A DNA stretch of 29,141 bases from CAYRKT01 sp964425005 (GCA_964425005.1 CAYRKT010000016.1:1-29141), one strand, 5' to 3'; numbered from the stretch's first letter, positions 8,216-15,644 are shown. Made by a program: numbers and translations. Notes: generated by a model from the letters alone, not told the origin.

Positions 8216-8401
8216 ATGGGAGGCTTTTTCAGGATGGACAGGGGGGATTTGGCGACGGTCGTCTTCCTGGTGGCCTACGCGGCGCTCGCCTTCTCCCTGA
8301 TAGGCTCCGAGTCGAGGTGGGCCGGCGTCTCTCCCTTCGGCTGGGCCATGGCCGCCTTCATGTTCCTGGCGCCGCTGGTTCACCTGCTGCTCGGGAGGTA
8401 G
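8216..8401 (+). CDS. Small two-helix membrane protein, putative SSS symporter partner
   Basis: A 61-residue protein with two hydrophobic segments at about residues 12-30 (LATVVFLVAYAALAFSLIG) and 41-59 (FGWAMAAFMFLAPLVHLLL). It is encoded 13 bases before a sodium:solute symporter. This arrangement resembles the small YhdT/DUF997-type protein that precedes PanF in Enterobacteria, and other small subunits found with SSS or TRAP carriers. The likeness is in size, topology and position; I do not see a decisive motif. ATG at 8216 is used; ATG at 8234 (MDRGDL) follows GGGAGG by ten bases and is a credible alternative start. It may help fold or gate the carrier, which is inference. Confidence 0.75.
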   Translation: MGGFFRMDRGDLATVVFLVAYAALAFSLIGSESRWAGVSPFGWAMAAFMFLAPLVHLLLGR

Positions 8402-8414
8402 GAGGTGAGGACCT

Positions 8415-9863
8415 GTGAGGACCGTGGAGTTCGTGGTGACCGTCCTGTACATAGTCCTTTGCGTGGGGATAGGGATATGGGCCAACAAGCGGGTGAGCAA
8501 CTCCACCGACGACTACTGGGTGGCCGGTAGGAAGGTGGGCACCTTCGTCAACGCCTGGGCCCTCATGGCGGCCCTGGCCAGCGGCGGCTCGGTCCTCGGC
8601 GTCAACGCCCTGGGCTTCAGGATGGGGATACCCTACGTCTTCGCCATGTTCGCCGGGGCGGCTGCCGGCTTCCCGCTGGCGGCGGCCTTGGTGGCGAAGC
8701 CCCTGAGGAACCTGAGGATAAGGACCGTGCCGGAGTTCTTCAAGCTGCGCTACAGGAGTCCCTGGGTGGACTTCCTGGTCCCGCTCATAGTGGTCATCAC
8801 CATGGAGGTGTACGTGGTCGCTCAGCTCAAGGCCGCGGGGGTCACCGCCGTGTACCTGTTGGGGATAGACTACAACACGGCGGTCATAATCACGTCGGTG
8901 GTCTTCATCCTGTACGTCTCCATAGGGGGCATGTGGGCCATAACGCTCACCGACGTGATCCAGGGGGTGCTCATGGTCTTCATGGTCCTGCTCACCGCGC
9001 TGATGGTCTTCTCCGACTTCGGCGGCATAACTCCGGTCCTGGTGCAGGCCACCACCGCTAACCCCGCCTACGGGGCCGTGAGGGCCATGCCGATATCCTC
9101 CTACCTGGGGGCCTTCGTCGTGTGGTTCATAGCGGCCTGCGTCATACCGCACCTGGTGATGAGGGTATTCTCCACCAGGGACGCCAGGACGGCCAGGCTC
9201 TCCCTCAACTACGCGGTGTTGATATACGCCTTTATGATAGTCTTCGGGGTGCTGGCCATATCCTCCGTCGGACACGTATACTTCGCCGACCTCAAGGACG
9301 CGGACATGCTCTTCCTTAAGGTCATCGAGAGGTACTTGCCCAACAGGATAGTCAACGGTTTGGCGGTTTCGGCGGTGATGGCGGCGGTGATGTCCACCAC
9401 GGATGCCCTGATCCTTGCCGTCACCAGCGCCGTAGTCAACGACCTCTACGTCAGGTTCGTGGACCCCGCGGCGCCGGCCAACAAGGTATACAGGCTCTCC
9501 GTAGCCGTCACCTGGATCGCTGGGCTCCTGGCGGTCTTCTTCGCCCTGAACCCGCCCAAGCTGCTCACCATGCTCTACACGGCCGCGGTCGGGCTGATAG
9601 GCTCCAGCCTCCTGCCCTCGGTGGTCCTGGGGATATGGTGGAAGAGGGCCAACGCCCAGGGCGCCTTCGCCAGCATCCTGGTGGGCGCCTTCCTGTACGG
9701 GTACCTGGTCTGGTTCACCAAGCTCCCCGCCCTCTCCCACATCCTCATATCCCTTCCCGTCTCCTTCGCCGTCTTCTACCTGGTGAGCTCCATGACCCAG
9801 GAACCCCCCAGGGACGTGGTGGAGCTGGTCGCAAGGGCCCACTCGCAGGAGATCGCGGGCTGA
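8415..9863 (+). CDS. Sodium:solute symporter (SSS family, PanF-like)
   Basis: A 482-residue polytopic inner-membrane carrier of the sodium:solute symporter family (LeuT fold; members usually have 13 helices). Family features include the early DDYWVAGRKVG segment, SGGSVLGVNALGF, GGMWAITLTDVIQGVLM in the middle, and MSTTDALILAVTSAVVNDLY, the helix that contributes to the sodium site in relatives. GTG at 8415 follows GGAGGTG (8401-8407) by seven bases. The operon partners (RpiR regulator, thiolase, small membrane protein) suggest import of a carboxylate or other catabolic substrate. Similarity in layout to panF with yhdT would suggest pantothenate as an alternative. Substrate assignment from sequence alone is unsafe. 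Confidence 0.93.
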   Translation: MRTVEFVVTVLYIVLCVGIGIWANKRVSNSTDDYWVAGRKVGTFVNAWALMAALASGGSVLGVNALGFRMGIPYVFAMFAGAAAGFPLAAALVAKPLRNLRIRTVPEFFKLRYRSPWVDFLVPLIVVITMEVYVVAQLKAAGVTAVYLLGIDYNTAVIITSVVFILYVSIGGMWAITLTDVIQGVLMVFMVLLTALMVFSDFGGITPVLVQATTANPAYGAVRAMPISSYLGAFVVWFIAACVIPHLVMRVFSTRDARTARLSLNYAVLIYAFMIVFGVLAISSVGHVYFADLKDADMLFLKVIERYLPNRIVNGLAVSAVMAAVMSTTDALILAVTSAVVNDLYVRFVDPAAPANKVYRLSVAVTWIAGLLAVFFALNPPKLLTMLYTAAVGLIGSSLLPSVVLGIWWKRANAQGAFASILVGAFLYGYLVWFTKLPALSHILISLPVSFAVFYLVSSMTQEPPRDVVELVARAHSQEIAG

Positions 9864-9870
9864 GGGGCTT

Positions 9871-9919
9871 CGCCTCGCTGGCAGGGTTCGTCCCGGGCCC
9901 TGCCAGCGAGGCGTTTTTC
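9871..9919 (+). terminator. Rho-independent terminator after the symporter
   Basis: A perfect 16-bp stem has arms at 9871-9886 and 9898-9913, an 11-base loop, and is followed at once by TTTTT. It is the strongest terminator in the window and ends the rpiR-to-symporter unit. Confidence 0.95.
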
Positions 9920-9947
9920 GATTTATCCCGGTTGGGGGGTGAGCGGC

Positions 9948-10394
9948 TTGAGGTGGCTCTCGAAGGCGATCCTACCCCTCTTCCTCCTGGCGGAGGTGGC
10001 CTGGGCCTCGCATCCTCCCCAGGTGCTGGAGGAAGCCAGGCTCTGGGCCCTGGACCTGGACAAGGATATAACCGTGACCTATTTCCCCTGCTCCATCGCC
10101 CCCGGGTACTGCGCCAGGTTGGGCATACTGGGCTCGAGGGAGGGCTTCTACAAGGCCTACTTCACCGACGGCTTCGTCCTTACCCTCACGGCCGACGGCA
10201 GGGTCCTGGAGAGCTACTACGAGGTGCCCGAGGGGAGCAAGCTGATCTTCAAGATGCAGTTCAAGCTCTACGCCGACATGTCCGAAGAGGAGGTGGACGA
10301 GGTCTTCTCCGACGAGCCGAGCTCCATCAGGGAGAGGATGAAGGCCCGGATAAGGGCCATGAGGGAGTACGCGAAGAAGCACGGAGAACCCTAG
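9948..10394 (+). CDS. Small secreted protein of unknown function
   Basis: A 148-residue protein that I do not recognise. It starts with a clear Sec signal peptide: a positive MRWLSK, a hydrophobic core ILPLFLLAEVA, and a likely cleavage after AWA at about residue 18. The mature part has two cysteines nearby (FPCSIAPGYC), which could form a disulfide, followed by a beta-rich stretch (AYFTDGFVLTLTADGRVLESYYEV) and a charged helical tail. TTG at 9948 is preferred because a GGGGGGTGAG run lies just upstream; GTG at 9939 overlaps that run. It stands alone between the symporter terminator and a stem-loop that covers its own stop codon. No promoter is obvious in the 28 bases after the terminator. 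Confidence 0.75.
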   Translation: MRWLSKAILPLFLLAEVAWASHPPQVLEEARLWALDLDKDITVTYFPCSIAPGYCARLGILGSREGFYKAYFTDGFVLTLTADGRVLESYYEVPEGSKLIFKMQFKLYADMSEEEVDEVFSDEPSSIRERMKARIRAMREYAKKHGEP

Positions 10395-10445
10395 GGAAGG
10401 GGCCCGGTTCGTCGCAGGCCCCTTCCCTGCCGGGCGAGAGCCCGG
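10393..10445. terminator. Two stem-loops between convergent genes
   Basis: A 12-bp perfect stem (10393-10404 with 10417-10428, 12-base loop) overlaps the stop of the secreted-protein gene. A second 6-bp stem with GAGA loop follows (10430-10435 with 10440-10445). Neither side has a U run, so they are terminator-like but not classical. They separate the plus-strand gene from the end of the minus-strand orphan. Confidence 0.5.
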
Positions 10446-10470
10446 TGGAAGCCGCCGAGGGGCTGGGGGA

Positions 10471-12015
10471 CTACCTTCCCGCCGCCTTGCCGAGGGCCTC
10501 CAGGGCGTAGGAGGCGTCCTGGAGGACCTCCTTTACGTCCCTTCCGGTCATGGATCTGATCCTCCTCGAGGCCTCTATGGAGTCGATGTCGTCCCTCCCG
10601 AAGCCCTCCAGCACGCTGGCGATCTCCTCCCAGCGCCTCTTGAAGAGCTCCATCCTCCTGGCCGATTCCGTCGTGGCCTTGGAGGTTGCCGTCTGCAGGA
10701 GGGGTAGGAGCTTGGTCTTTATGTCCTTCGCCGTGCCTCTGCTGGCCTCCTGGAGGGCGGTGACCCTCTCGAGCCCTGGGTCTTTGAGGAGGTGCCAGTT
10801 CTTGTATCTGGTCACGTCCGCTGCCTGTTGGGTCCAGGCCTTCCTGACCTGGGATTTGTCGGGGGAGAGCCAGGCCAGGTCCCTGTAGGCCTCCGGGTGG
10901 AAGGGGGTCGTGACGTTCTCCCAGGAGATCTTGGCGCTGTGCCCTGTGACCTCCCTGTAGGCCTCTTCCCAGGCCCTCTGGGCCTCCGCCTGCCACTCGA
11001 AGGGGGAGGCCCTTTTGCCGTTTTTGATGAGCCTCCTCGCGGTATCGTGGTCTATCCCCACGTCGTAGTCCATGCCCACGCTGTTCCCGATGGAGGCGTT
11101 TCGAAACTCCCTGAGCTGGACCTTCTCCCAGCCCCTCTGGGCCATCTTCTCGTGGAACTTCGCCTCCACCTCGGCGTGGATGGCCCTCATGTGGGCGTTG
11201 TATGCCCTTTGGGCGTAGGGATCTCCCCTGTGTTTCAGGTAGTTCTTGGCGTGGGGGTCTGAGTTTACGGCGGCGGCCAGCCTCTTGATCTGATCCTGGA
11301 GCCTGGCTATGGTCCTGGGGGGTGCTCCCGCCTCTCCCGCCCTTTTGAGCTCCTTTACCAGCTGGGCGAAGTCCTGGACCTTGGCGATCCCCTCCGCCCT
11401 TAGCCTCTTGAACTCCGAGAGGTCGAGCTCGGGCCGTGGGATCTCCTTTGTGGGTGCTGGGGCCAGGGCGGTCCTCGCGAGCTTCGCCCCCTTCTCGAAG
11501 GCCCTGGCTATGGCGTAGGCCTTGATGGCGGCTTCCAGGACTTTGCCTGCGCTCCTTTCGCTCTCGTATGTCCTGATGGCCTGGGCGGCCACGTAGGAGG
11601 GGGTGGATAGCCAGGAGGCGGCTTTGAGGATGGCCTCTTTGGCGCCCCCTTCGAGGTACCCCGTGGTCGCCTGGTAAGCCAGCTGGACTCCCTTTCCGCC
11701 GAAGAGGGAGCAGGCCAGCATGGCCCCCTCTGCGGTCTCCAGGGCGTAGGAGGCTTTGGCCTCGTCGAGCTGGGCCTTGGCCCTTTCCCCTTCCAGGTGG
11801 CTTTGGACCTGCTGGTGTATGGCCTTGGCGACCTCCTTGACCCTGTCGAGGTCCATCTGGGCTATGGTCTTTGGGGTGATCTTCTGGTCGACGATGGCTT
11901 TGAGCCTTCTTGCCTCCTCGGGTGGGAGGAGGGAGGTCATGCGGTAGAGGGAGGATAGGGCCCTTTGGAAGTTATCGAGCCTGGCCTGTTCCTCCCTCGG
12001 GCCCAGTTCTGCCAC
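10471..12015 (-). CDS. Orphan helical protein, 514-codon 3' part of a broken larger gene
   Basis: I do not recognise this protein. It is mostly alpha-helical, rich in Ala, Lys, Glu and Arg, with a Gly/Ala-rich middle (SLFGGKGVQLAYQATTGYLEGG, residues about 103-124, quoted in two readings of one helix-loop region) and a short motif SVGMDYDVGID at residues 312-322. The two aspartates of DYD resemble the metal-binding pair of nucleotidyltransferase folds, but the usual upstream Gly-Ser element is not clear. The GTG at 12015 abuts a GGAG with no usable spacing. The frame just before it, after a one-base shift, continues seamlessly with DREEWQNW, so this is most likely the surviving 3' end of a gene beginning near 12934. 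Expression of an intact product is doubtful. Confidence 0.6.
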   Translation of the reverse strand: MAELGPREEQARLDNFQRALSSLYRMTSLLPPEEARRLKAIVDQKITPKTIAQMDLDRVKEVAKAIHQQVQSHLEGERAKAQLDEAKASYALETAEGAMLACSLFGGKGVQLAYQATTGYLEGGAKEAILKAASWLSTPSYVAAQAIRTYESERSAGKVLEAAIKAYAIARAFEKGAKLARTALAPAPTKEIPRPELDLSEFKRLRAEGIAKVQDFAQLVKELKRAGEAGAPPRTIARLQDQIKRLAAAVNSDPHAKNYLKHRGDPYAQRAYNAHMRAIHAEVEAKFHEKMAQRGWEKVQLREFRNASIGNSVGMDYDVGIDHDTARRLIKNGKRASPFEWQAEAQRAWEEAYREVTGHSAKISWENVTTPFHPEAYRDLAWLSPDKSQVRKAWTQQAADVTRYKNWHLLKDPGLERVTALQEASRGTAKDIKTKLLPLLQTATSKATTESARRMELFKRRWEEIASVLEGFGRDDIDSIEASRRIRSMTGRDVKEVLQDASYALEALGKAAGR

Positions 12016-12934
12016 TCCTCTCTATCCGCCGGGGCCGCGTCCACGAGGAGGATCAAGTAGGCCTTCTGCCCCCTCTCCTTTCCGGGCACCACGCGGATCG
12101 GGATCGTAAGCTCTTCGTCCACCCTTCTCCGGAGGAGGGGATCCAGCCTAAGGCTGGGGAGAGCCCCTAGCAGGTTGAGCCTCTCGAGCCTGAGCTCCCT
12201 GGCCTCCCCCCTCCGAAGCTCACGAGCTGCTCCCCCCGGTTTACCTCGAGCTTAGAGGGCACAGGGGTCCCCTGCGGGGGTGTGAGGCCTTGGCCGGCAG
12301 GAAAAGATCCGACAGGATCAGGACGCTCGGGGAATCGGCCTTGAAGAAGGGCTTCCCCATGGGGCCCCCTCCCGGCGTCTACCTGAGATCTCCCTATGGT
12401 TGATGAAGCTGTAGCTGACCTTCAGGTCGCCGGCCACAGGGGGTAAGTTGGGTCCGAGCGCCCTCCTATCGGGGTCCCCCCGCAGGTGAAGGAGGCTTTC
12501 CATTTTGGCCAGGAAGATGAAGTCGCCCCTGTAGGACGGTTCGTCCTCGGGGTGTTCGAATCTGTTTAGGCTAAAGCTGAGGGATAGGTATGCTCCGCCC
12601 GTCAGCAATAAGCTCTTCGAGGTCTCGTTCCTGGTGTCCACGAGGCCCCCAACGTTTCTGAGCTCGCGCCTCTCGTCGCGGATGGACAGCGCTCCAGGTC
12701 TCGATTCTACTTTCTCCTCCCCCTTAGGCCTCGGCAATAGGGCGAGGATGCTCCTCTCGAGCCGCCAGATCCCCTTTAGCTTAAGGCCTCCCTGGGGGTG
12801 GGGGCGAAGACGTCAGGCGGAGCGAGGAGCTCCTTCCAGCTCTCCCTTCCCTCACCTCCTCGCCGCGGGGGCGAGACCTCGGGTGTGCCCCAACCGGGGG
12901 CAAGCCTGGCTCCTCCCCTCGTCGCTGAGCGCAA
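12016..12934 (-). pseudogene. Frameshifted 5' part of the orphan gene
   Basis: No intact gene lies in this roughly 1-kb stretch. Translated on the minus strand, protein-like sequence continues through successive frames: WKELLAPPDVFAPTPREAL (about 12835-12780), GIWRLERSILALLPRPKG and LSLSFSLNRFEHPEDEPSYR (about 12775-12520), DLKVSYSFINHREIS (to about 12385), FFKADSPSVLILSDLFLPA (about 12355-12300), TPVPSKLEVNRGEQLVSFGG (about 12270-12215), then LNLLGALPSLRLDPLLRRRV and IPIRVVPGKERGQKAYLIL (about 12180-12050). Each join is a frame change, several at or next to G or C runs, so at least five frameshifts separate a TTG at 12934 from the open 514-codon part downstream. The most likely reading is a decaying gene; clustered homopolymer sequencing errors are the alternative. 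Confidence 0.65.
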
Positions 12935-12954
12935 GTTTGTAATTTTTGGAATTC

Positions 12955-12983
12955 ATTCTACCCCAGGGAGACGGCGGCGACAA
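12955..12983 (-). promoter_or_regulatory. Possible promoter of the decayed orphan gene
   Basis: On the minus strand, TTGTCG (12983-12978) and TAGAAT (12960-12955) are separated by 17 bases. Transcription would start near 12948, upstream of the TTG at 12934. It lies back to back with the tRNA promoter, with 29 bases between the two -35 boxes. Confidence 0.5.
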
Positions 12984-13012
12984 CGAGGTCATCTGCGGTG
13001 CGGGATCTCCCT

Positions 13013-13041
13013 TTGACACGAGGCCCTTTTCGTTGTAGAAT
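13013..13041 (+). promoter_or_regulatory. Promoter of tRNA-Val
   Basis: TTGACA (13013-13018) and TAGAAT (13036-13041) have the ideal 17-base spacing. The expected RNA start is within a few bases of the tRNA 5' end at 13051. Confidence 0.85.
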
Positions 13042-13050
13042 TTAGCCCGT

Positions 13051-13125
13051 GGGTGGTTAGTTCAGTGGGAGAACGCTTCCTTGACGCGGAAGAGGTCGCA
13101 GGTTCAATTCCTGCACCACCCACCA
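13051..13125 (+). tRNA. tRNA-Val(GAC), CCA encoded
   Basis: A complete cloverleaf is visible. The acceptor GGGTGGT pairs with ACCACCC, followed by discriminator A and encoded CCA. The D stem is GTTC/GAAC, the anticodon stem CTTCC/GGAAG with loop TTGACGC, and the T stem GCAGG/CCTGC with loop TTCAATT. The anticodon GAC reads GUC valine codons, which are abundant in these genes. Confidence 0.97.
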
Positions 13126-13126
13126 T

Positions 13127-13163
13127 AAAGGGGCTCCGGGGGCCGGAAAGGCCCTTTTCTTTT
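13127..13163 (+). terminator. Terminator of tRNA-Val
   Basis: An imperfect stem (AAAGGGGC then TCCGG, loop GGG, CCGGA then GGCCCTTT, with a two-base AA and one-base G bulge) runs into TTTTCTTTT. It directly follows the tRNA CCA end. Confidence 0.75.
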
Positions 13164-13186
13164 GCCCTCTGTGGTAACATCTTCTT

Positions 13187-13519
13187 ATGGTCAAGCTGAG
13201 GTACGTGCTGCTGTGGGGTTTCCTGGCGGTCTTCCTGGTGCTCTACGCTGGGATATACGGCGTGGAGAAGGCCAAGGTCCAGGCCCTCCGGGCGAGGGTC
13301 GAGAGGCAGGTCGAGGAGATGGTGAGGCTCAAGAGGGAGATAGCCAGGCTCAGGAGGGAGCTGGAGCTCTACAGCACCAGGGAGGGCGTGGAGAGGGAGG
13401 CGCGAAGGAGCCTCTTCATGGTCTACCCGGGCGAGGAGATATACGTGATAGAGTGCCCGAAAGAGGAGGAATCCCTGCTCCCCGGAGGGGGGAGCCGAAA
13501 GTCCGAAGGGAGGAGATAG
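13187..13519 (+). CDS. Septum formation initiator (FtsB/DivIC family)
   Basis: A 110-residue bitopic membrane protein of the cell-division FtsB/DivIC family, which forms the FtsQ-FtsB-FtsL (DivIB-DivIC-FtsL) complex. It has a short cytoplasmic N-terminus, one membrane helix at about residues 6-26, a heptad-like coiled coil at about 28-65 (VERQVEEMVRLKREIARLRR), and the conserved membrane-distal segment ending in YPGEEIYVIE near residue 88. The ATG at 13187 has no good ribosome site; it may be weakly translated or leaderless from the TAACAT at 13175-13180. It starts the ribosomal/replication block four bases before rpsF. Confidence 0.88.
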   Translation: MVKLRYVLLWGFLAVFLVLYAGIYGVEKAKVQALRARVERQVEEMVRLKREIARLRRELELYSTREGVEREARRSLFMVYPGEEIYVIECPKEEESLLPGGGSRKSEGRR

Positions 13520-13523
13520 CTCG

Positions 13524-13829
13524 ATGCTGGTGGAGCGGAGGAGGAAGCTCAAGGGCTACGAGATGATGGTGCTTTTGGATCCCGATCTGGAGGATCCGAA
13601 GGGCGCGGTGGAGAGGCTCGGCGAGATCCTCGCGGCGGTGGGTGCCGAGGGGGTCAACGTGAACTTCTGGGGGAGGAGGCGCCTGGCCTACCCGGTGAGG
13701 AAGAAGGGCGACGGGGTCTACGCGGTCTTCGACTTCTCCCTTTACCCCGATCAGGTCCACGAGCTGGACAGGCGCGTCAAGCTCAGGGAAGAGGTGATGA
13801 GGCACATAATAGTGTGCCAGGAAGAGTAG
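13524..13829 (+). CDS. rpsF: 30S ribosomal protein S6
   Basis: A 101-residue S6 that binds 16S rRNA together with S18. Family features are YEMMVLLDPDL at the start, the WGRRRLAYPVRKKGDGVYAV core split across residues 49-68, and the conserved VMRHIIV near the end. ATG at 13524 follows GGGAGGAG (13508-13515) by eight bases. The order rpsF-ssb-rpsR-(DUF2232)-rplI-dnaB is widely conserved in bacteria. Confidence 0.97.
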   Translation: MLVERRRKLKGYEMMVLLDPDLEDPKGAVERLGEILAAVGAEGVNVNFWGRRRLAYPVRKKGDGVYAVFDFSLYPDQVHELDRRVKLREEVMRHIIVCQEE

Positions 13830-13846
13830 GCCTGGAGTGATCGGCC

Positions 13847-14293
13847 TTGGTGAGGGGATACAACCGCGTGATAATAGTGGGCAACCTGGCCAGGGACCCC
13901 GAGCTCAGGTACACCACCAGCAAGAGGGCGGTGGCCAGGCTGGTGGTGGCCGTCAACAGGTCCTGGTCGGACCCGGAGGGTAGGGTGGAGGAGCGGGTGG
14001 ACTTCATACCCGTGGTGGTGTGGGGTCCGCAGGCCGAGAGCTGCAACCGCTACCTCGTCAAGGGGAGGGCCGTGCTGGTGGAGGGGCGCCTCCAGGTGAG
14101 GAACTTCACCACCAGCGCCGGCGACCGCAGGAGCGTCACCGAGGTGGTGGCGGACTCCGTCCAGTTCCTGGGCGGCAGGAGGGAGGCCGCCGCCGAGGTC
14201 TCGGGTCCGTCCCAGGGCTCCGGCGTCGACGAGGACCTCGATGCCCTCGACCTGGGGGGTTTCGAGGGCGAGGAGGAGGACATACCCTTCTAG
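13847..14293 (+). CDS. ssb: Single-stranded DNA-binding protein
   Basis: A 148-residue SSB with an N-terminal OB fold (about 1-108, beginning VRGYNRVIIVGNLARDPELR, with RVDFIPVVVWG and GRAVLVEGRLQVR) and a short flexible linker. The acidic tip EEEDIPF is the conserved docking site for repair and replication partners. TTG at 13847 follows GGAGTGA (13834-13840); GTG one codon later is less well spaced. It lies between rpsF and rpsR as in most bacteria, so it is co-regulated with ribosomal genes. Confidence 0.97.
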   Translation: MVRGYNRVIIVGNLARDPELRYTTSKRAVARLVVAVNRSWSDPEGRVEERVDFIPVVVWGPQAESCNRYLVKGRAVLVEGRLQVRNFTTSAGDRRSVTEVVADSVQFLGGRREAAAEVSGPSQGSGVDEDLDALDLGGFEGEEEDIPF

Positions 14294-14330
14294 GGGCAAT
14301 TTCGGAGATCTGACGGGAGGTACGAAGCCC

Positions 14331-14585
14331 ATGTTCGGCAGGAAGAAGGCCGCCGGAGGCGGCAAGAAGTTCAAGGCTAAGAAGCAGAAGGTCTGCTGGT
14401 TTTGCTCCAACAGCGTGGAGAGGGTCGACTACAAGGAGGTCGACAGGCTCAGGAGGTACATGGACGATCGGGGAAAGATTTACCCCAGGAGGATAACCGG
14501 CACCTGCGCCAAGCACCAGAGGCAGCTCACCAACGCCATAAAGAGGGCTCGCGTCATGGCCCTCCTGCCCTTCGTGGTGGATTGA
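14331..14585 (+). CDS. rpsR: 30S ribosomal protein S18
   Basis: An 84-residue S18 with the CWFCSN pair at residues 22-25 and a further TGTCAKHQ cysteine near residue 62, the form that may bind zinc, followed by the basic NAIKRARVMALLPF end. A Gly/Lys-rich N-terminal tail (FGRKKAAGGGKKFKAKK) precedes it. ATG at 14331 follows GGGAGGT (14315-14321) by nine bases; the frame upstream is open but has no support. Confidence 0.97.
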   Translation: MFGRKKAAGGGKKFKAKKQKVCWFCSNSVERVDYKEVDRLRRYMDDRGKIYPRRITGTCAKHQRQLTNAIKRARVMALLPFVVD

Positions 14586-14616
14586 ACAGGCCTGGGCTTC
14601 CCGAGGCCCCTGGGGT

Positions 14617-14645
14617 TTGCTCGGCGGACCCGGGGGCCATATAAT
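14617..14645 (+). promoter_or_regulatory. Likely internal promoter before the DUF2232-rplI-dnaB part
   Basis: TATAAT at 14640-14645 is preceded at 17 bases by TTGCTC (14617-14622), a three-of-six match to the -35 box. It lies in the 93-base gap after rpsR, so the block may be split into two transcripts. Confidence 0.55.
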
Positions 14646-14678
14646 TTTCCTTGAACCCTTTCCCTGGAGGTGCTGTTT

Positions 14679-15629
14679 TTGGGTGACCGCGGCGCTCGCT
14701 CCCTGGTGGAATCGGCCCTGCTGGCGGCCCTCGCCTCCGTCATGTTCCTGGGGGCGAGGTATCTGCCCCTGCTAGGGATAGCGCTGTCGCTGGTTTGCCC
14801 CGTTCCCCTCGTGGTGCTGGGGCTCAGGAGCTCCCTCAGGGGAGCACTGGCGGGGCTTTTGGTCTCTTCCCTTCTGGTCTTCGCCCTCTCGGGGCTCACC
14901 GGCGCCGTGGCCTTCGCCCTGGGCTTCGGTCTGATGGGGGTGGTCATGGGGGCGCTGGCCAGGAGGACGGGCCTCTACGAGCTCATGCTCGTCTCCATAG
15001 GGGTGTCCCTGCTGGGCAAGCTCGCCATGGTGCTCTTCTACTCCTACGTCTCGGGCTTCAACCCCTTCATGCCCAGCGCCTCCGAGCTGGAGAGGGCCTT
15101 CGAGTCGGTCCTCTCCTTCTACTCTCGGCTGGGGCTGGGGGAGGAGGCCCTGAGGTCCATGGAGGCCCAGATGAGGCACGTGGCCCAGGTCCTGCCGGTC
15201 CTCTTCCCGTCGATACTGGCGATGGCCTCCGCCCTGGACGCCTATCTCTCCTACGCCATATCCAGGGCCGTGGCGGTGAGGGTTCTGCCGGGGATGGATC
15301 TCAAGCCCCTGCCCGGACTATCGGAGGTTCGCTTCCCCAGGAGCGTGGGCTACCTGTTCGTGGCCTCCCTGGGGTCGCTCTTGATCCCGGCTGGGGCGGT
15401 TCCACCCCTGGTGGCCGGCGCTCTGGTCAACCTGAGGACGCTTTCCTCCCTGCTCTTGATGTTGCAGGGGGCCTCTGTGGCCTTCTGGCTCGTGCGCTCC
15501 AGGGGGCTTCCCAGGTTCCTCTACGCTCTGGTGGTGTTTTCTGTCCTCTTCTTGCCCGCGGCCTCTTACCTCTCGGTGGTGGTCGGGTTCGCCGACATGT
15601 TCTTCGACTTCAGGGGACTGGAGGAGTGA
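14679..15629 (+). CDS. DUF2232 (YybS-like) multi-helix membrane protein
   Basis: A 316-residue integral membrane protein. Several hydrophobic segments are visible, beginning ESALLAALASVMFLGARYLPLLG, then ALSLVCPVPLVVLGL, LAGLLVSSLLVFALSGLTG, and others up to SYLSVVVGF. The family is found next to rplI and dnaB in many Firmicutes and Synergistota; its function is not established, and it resembles the membrane S component of ECF-type carriers in general layout. TTG at 14679 is chosen because GGAGGTG (14666-14672) lies six bases upstream; GTG at 14670 overlaps that site. Positional conservation is the main support for the name. Confidence 0.82.
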   Translation: MGDRGARSLVESALLAALASVMFLGARYLPLLGIALSLVCPVPLVVLGLRSSLRGALAGLLVSSLLVFALSGLTGAVAFALGFGLMGVVMGALARRTGLYELMLVSIGVSLLGKLAMVLFYSYVSGFNPFMPSASELERAFESVLSFYSRLGLGEEALRSMEAQMRHVAQVLPVLFPSILAMASALDAYLSYAISRAVAVRVLPGMDLKPLPGLSEVRFPRSVGYLFVASLGSLLIPAGAVPPLVAGALVNLRTLSSLLLMLQGASVAFWLVRSRGLPRFLYALVVFSVLFLPAASYLSVVVGFADMFFDFRGLEE

Positions 15630-15644
15630 AGGGGGGGATTTGGC

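Noticed and set aside
8358..9842. Minus-strand open frame of about 494 codons.
   Set aside because: Antisense to the sodium symporter; its composition (His, Gly, Asp, Val repeats) mirrors membrane-helix codons and has no domain.
10550..11262. Plus-strand frames opposite the orphan gene.
   Set aside because: They lack ribosome sites and domains; the minus-strand frame has coherent helical protein sequence.
10471..13125. Genomic island inserted at tRNA-Val.
   Set aside because: The decayed gene lies on the 5' side of the tRNA. I saw no repeat of the tRNA 3' end, no integrase and no clear change in codon habit.
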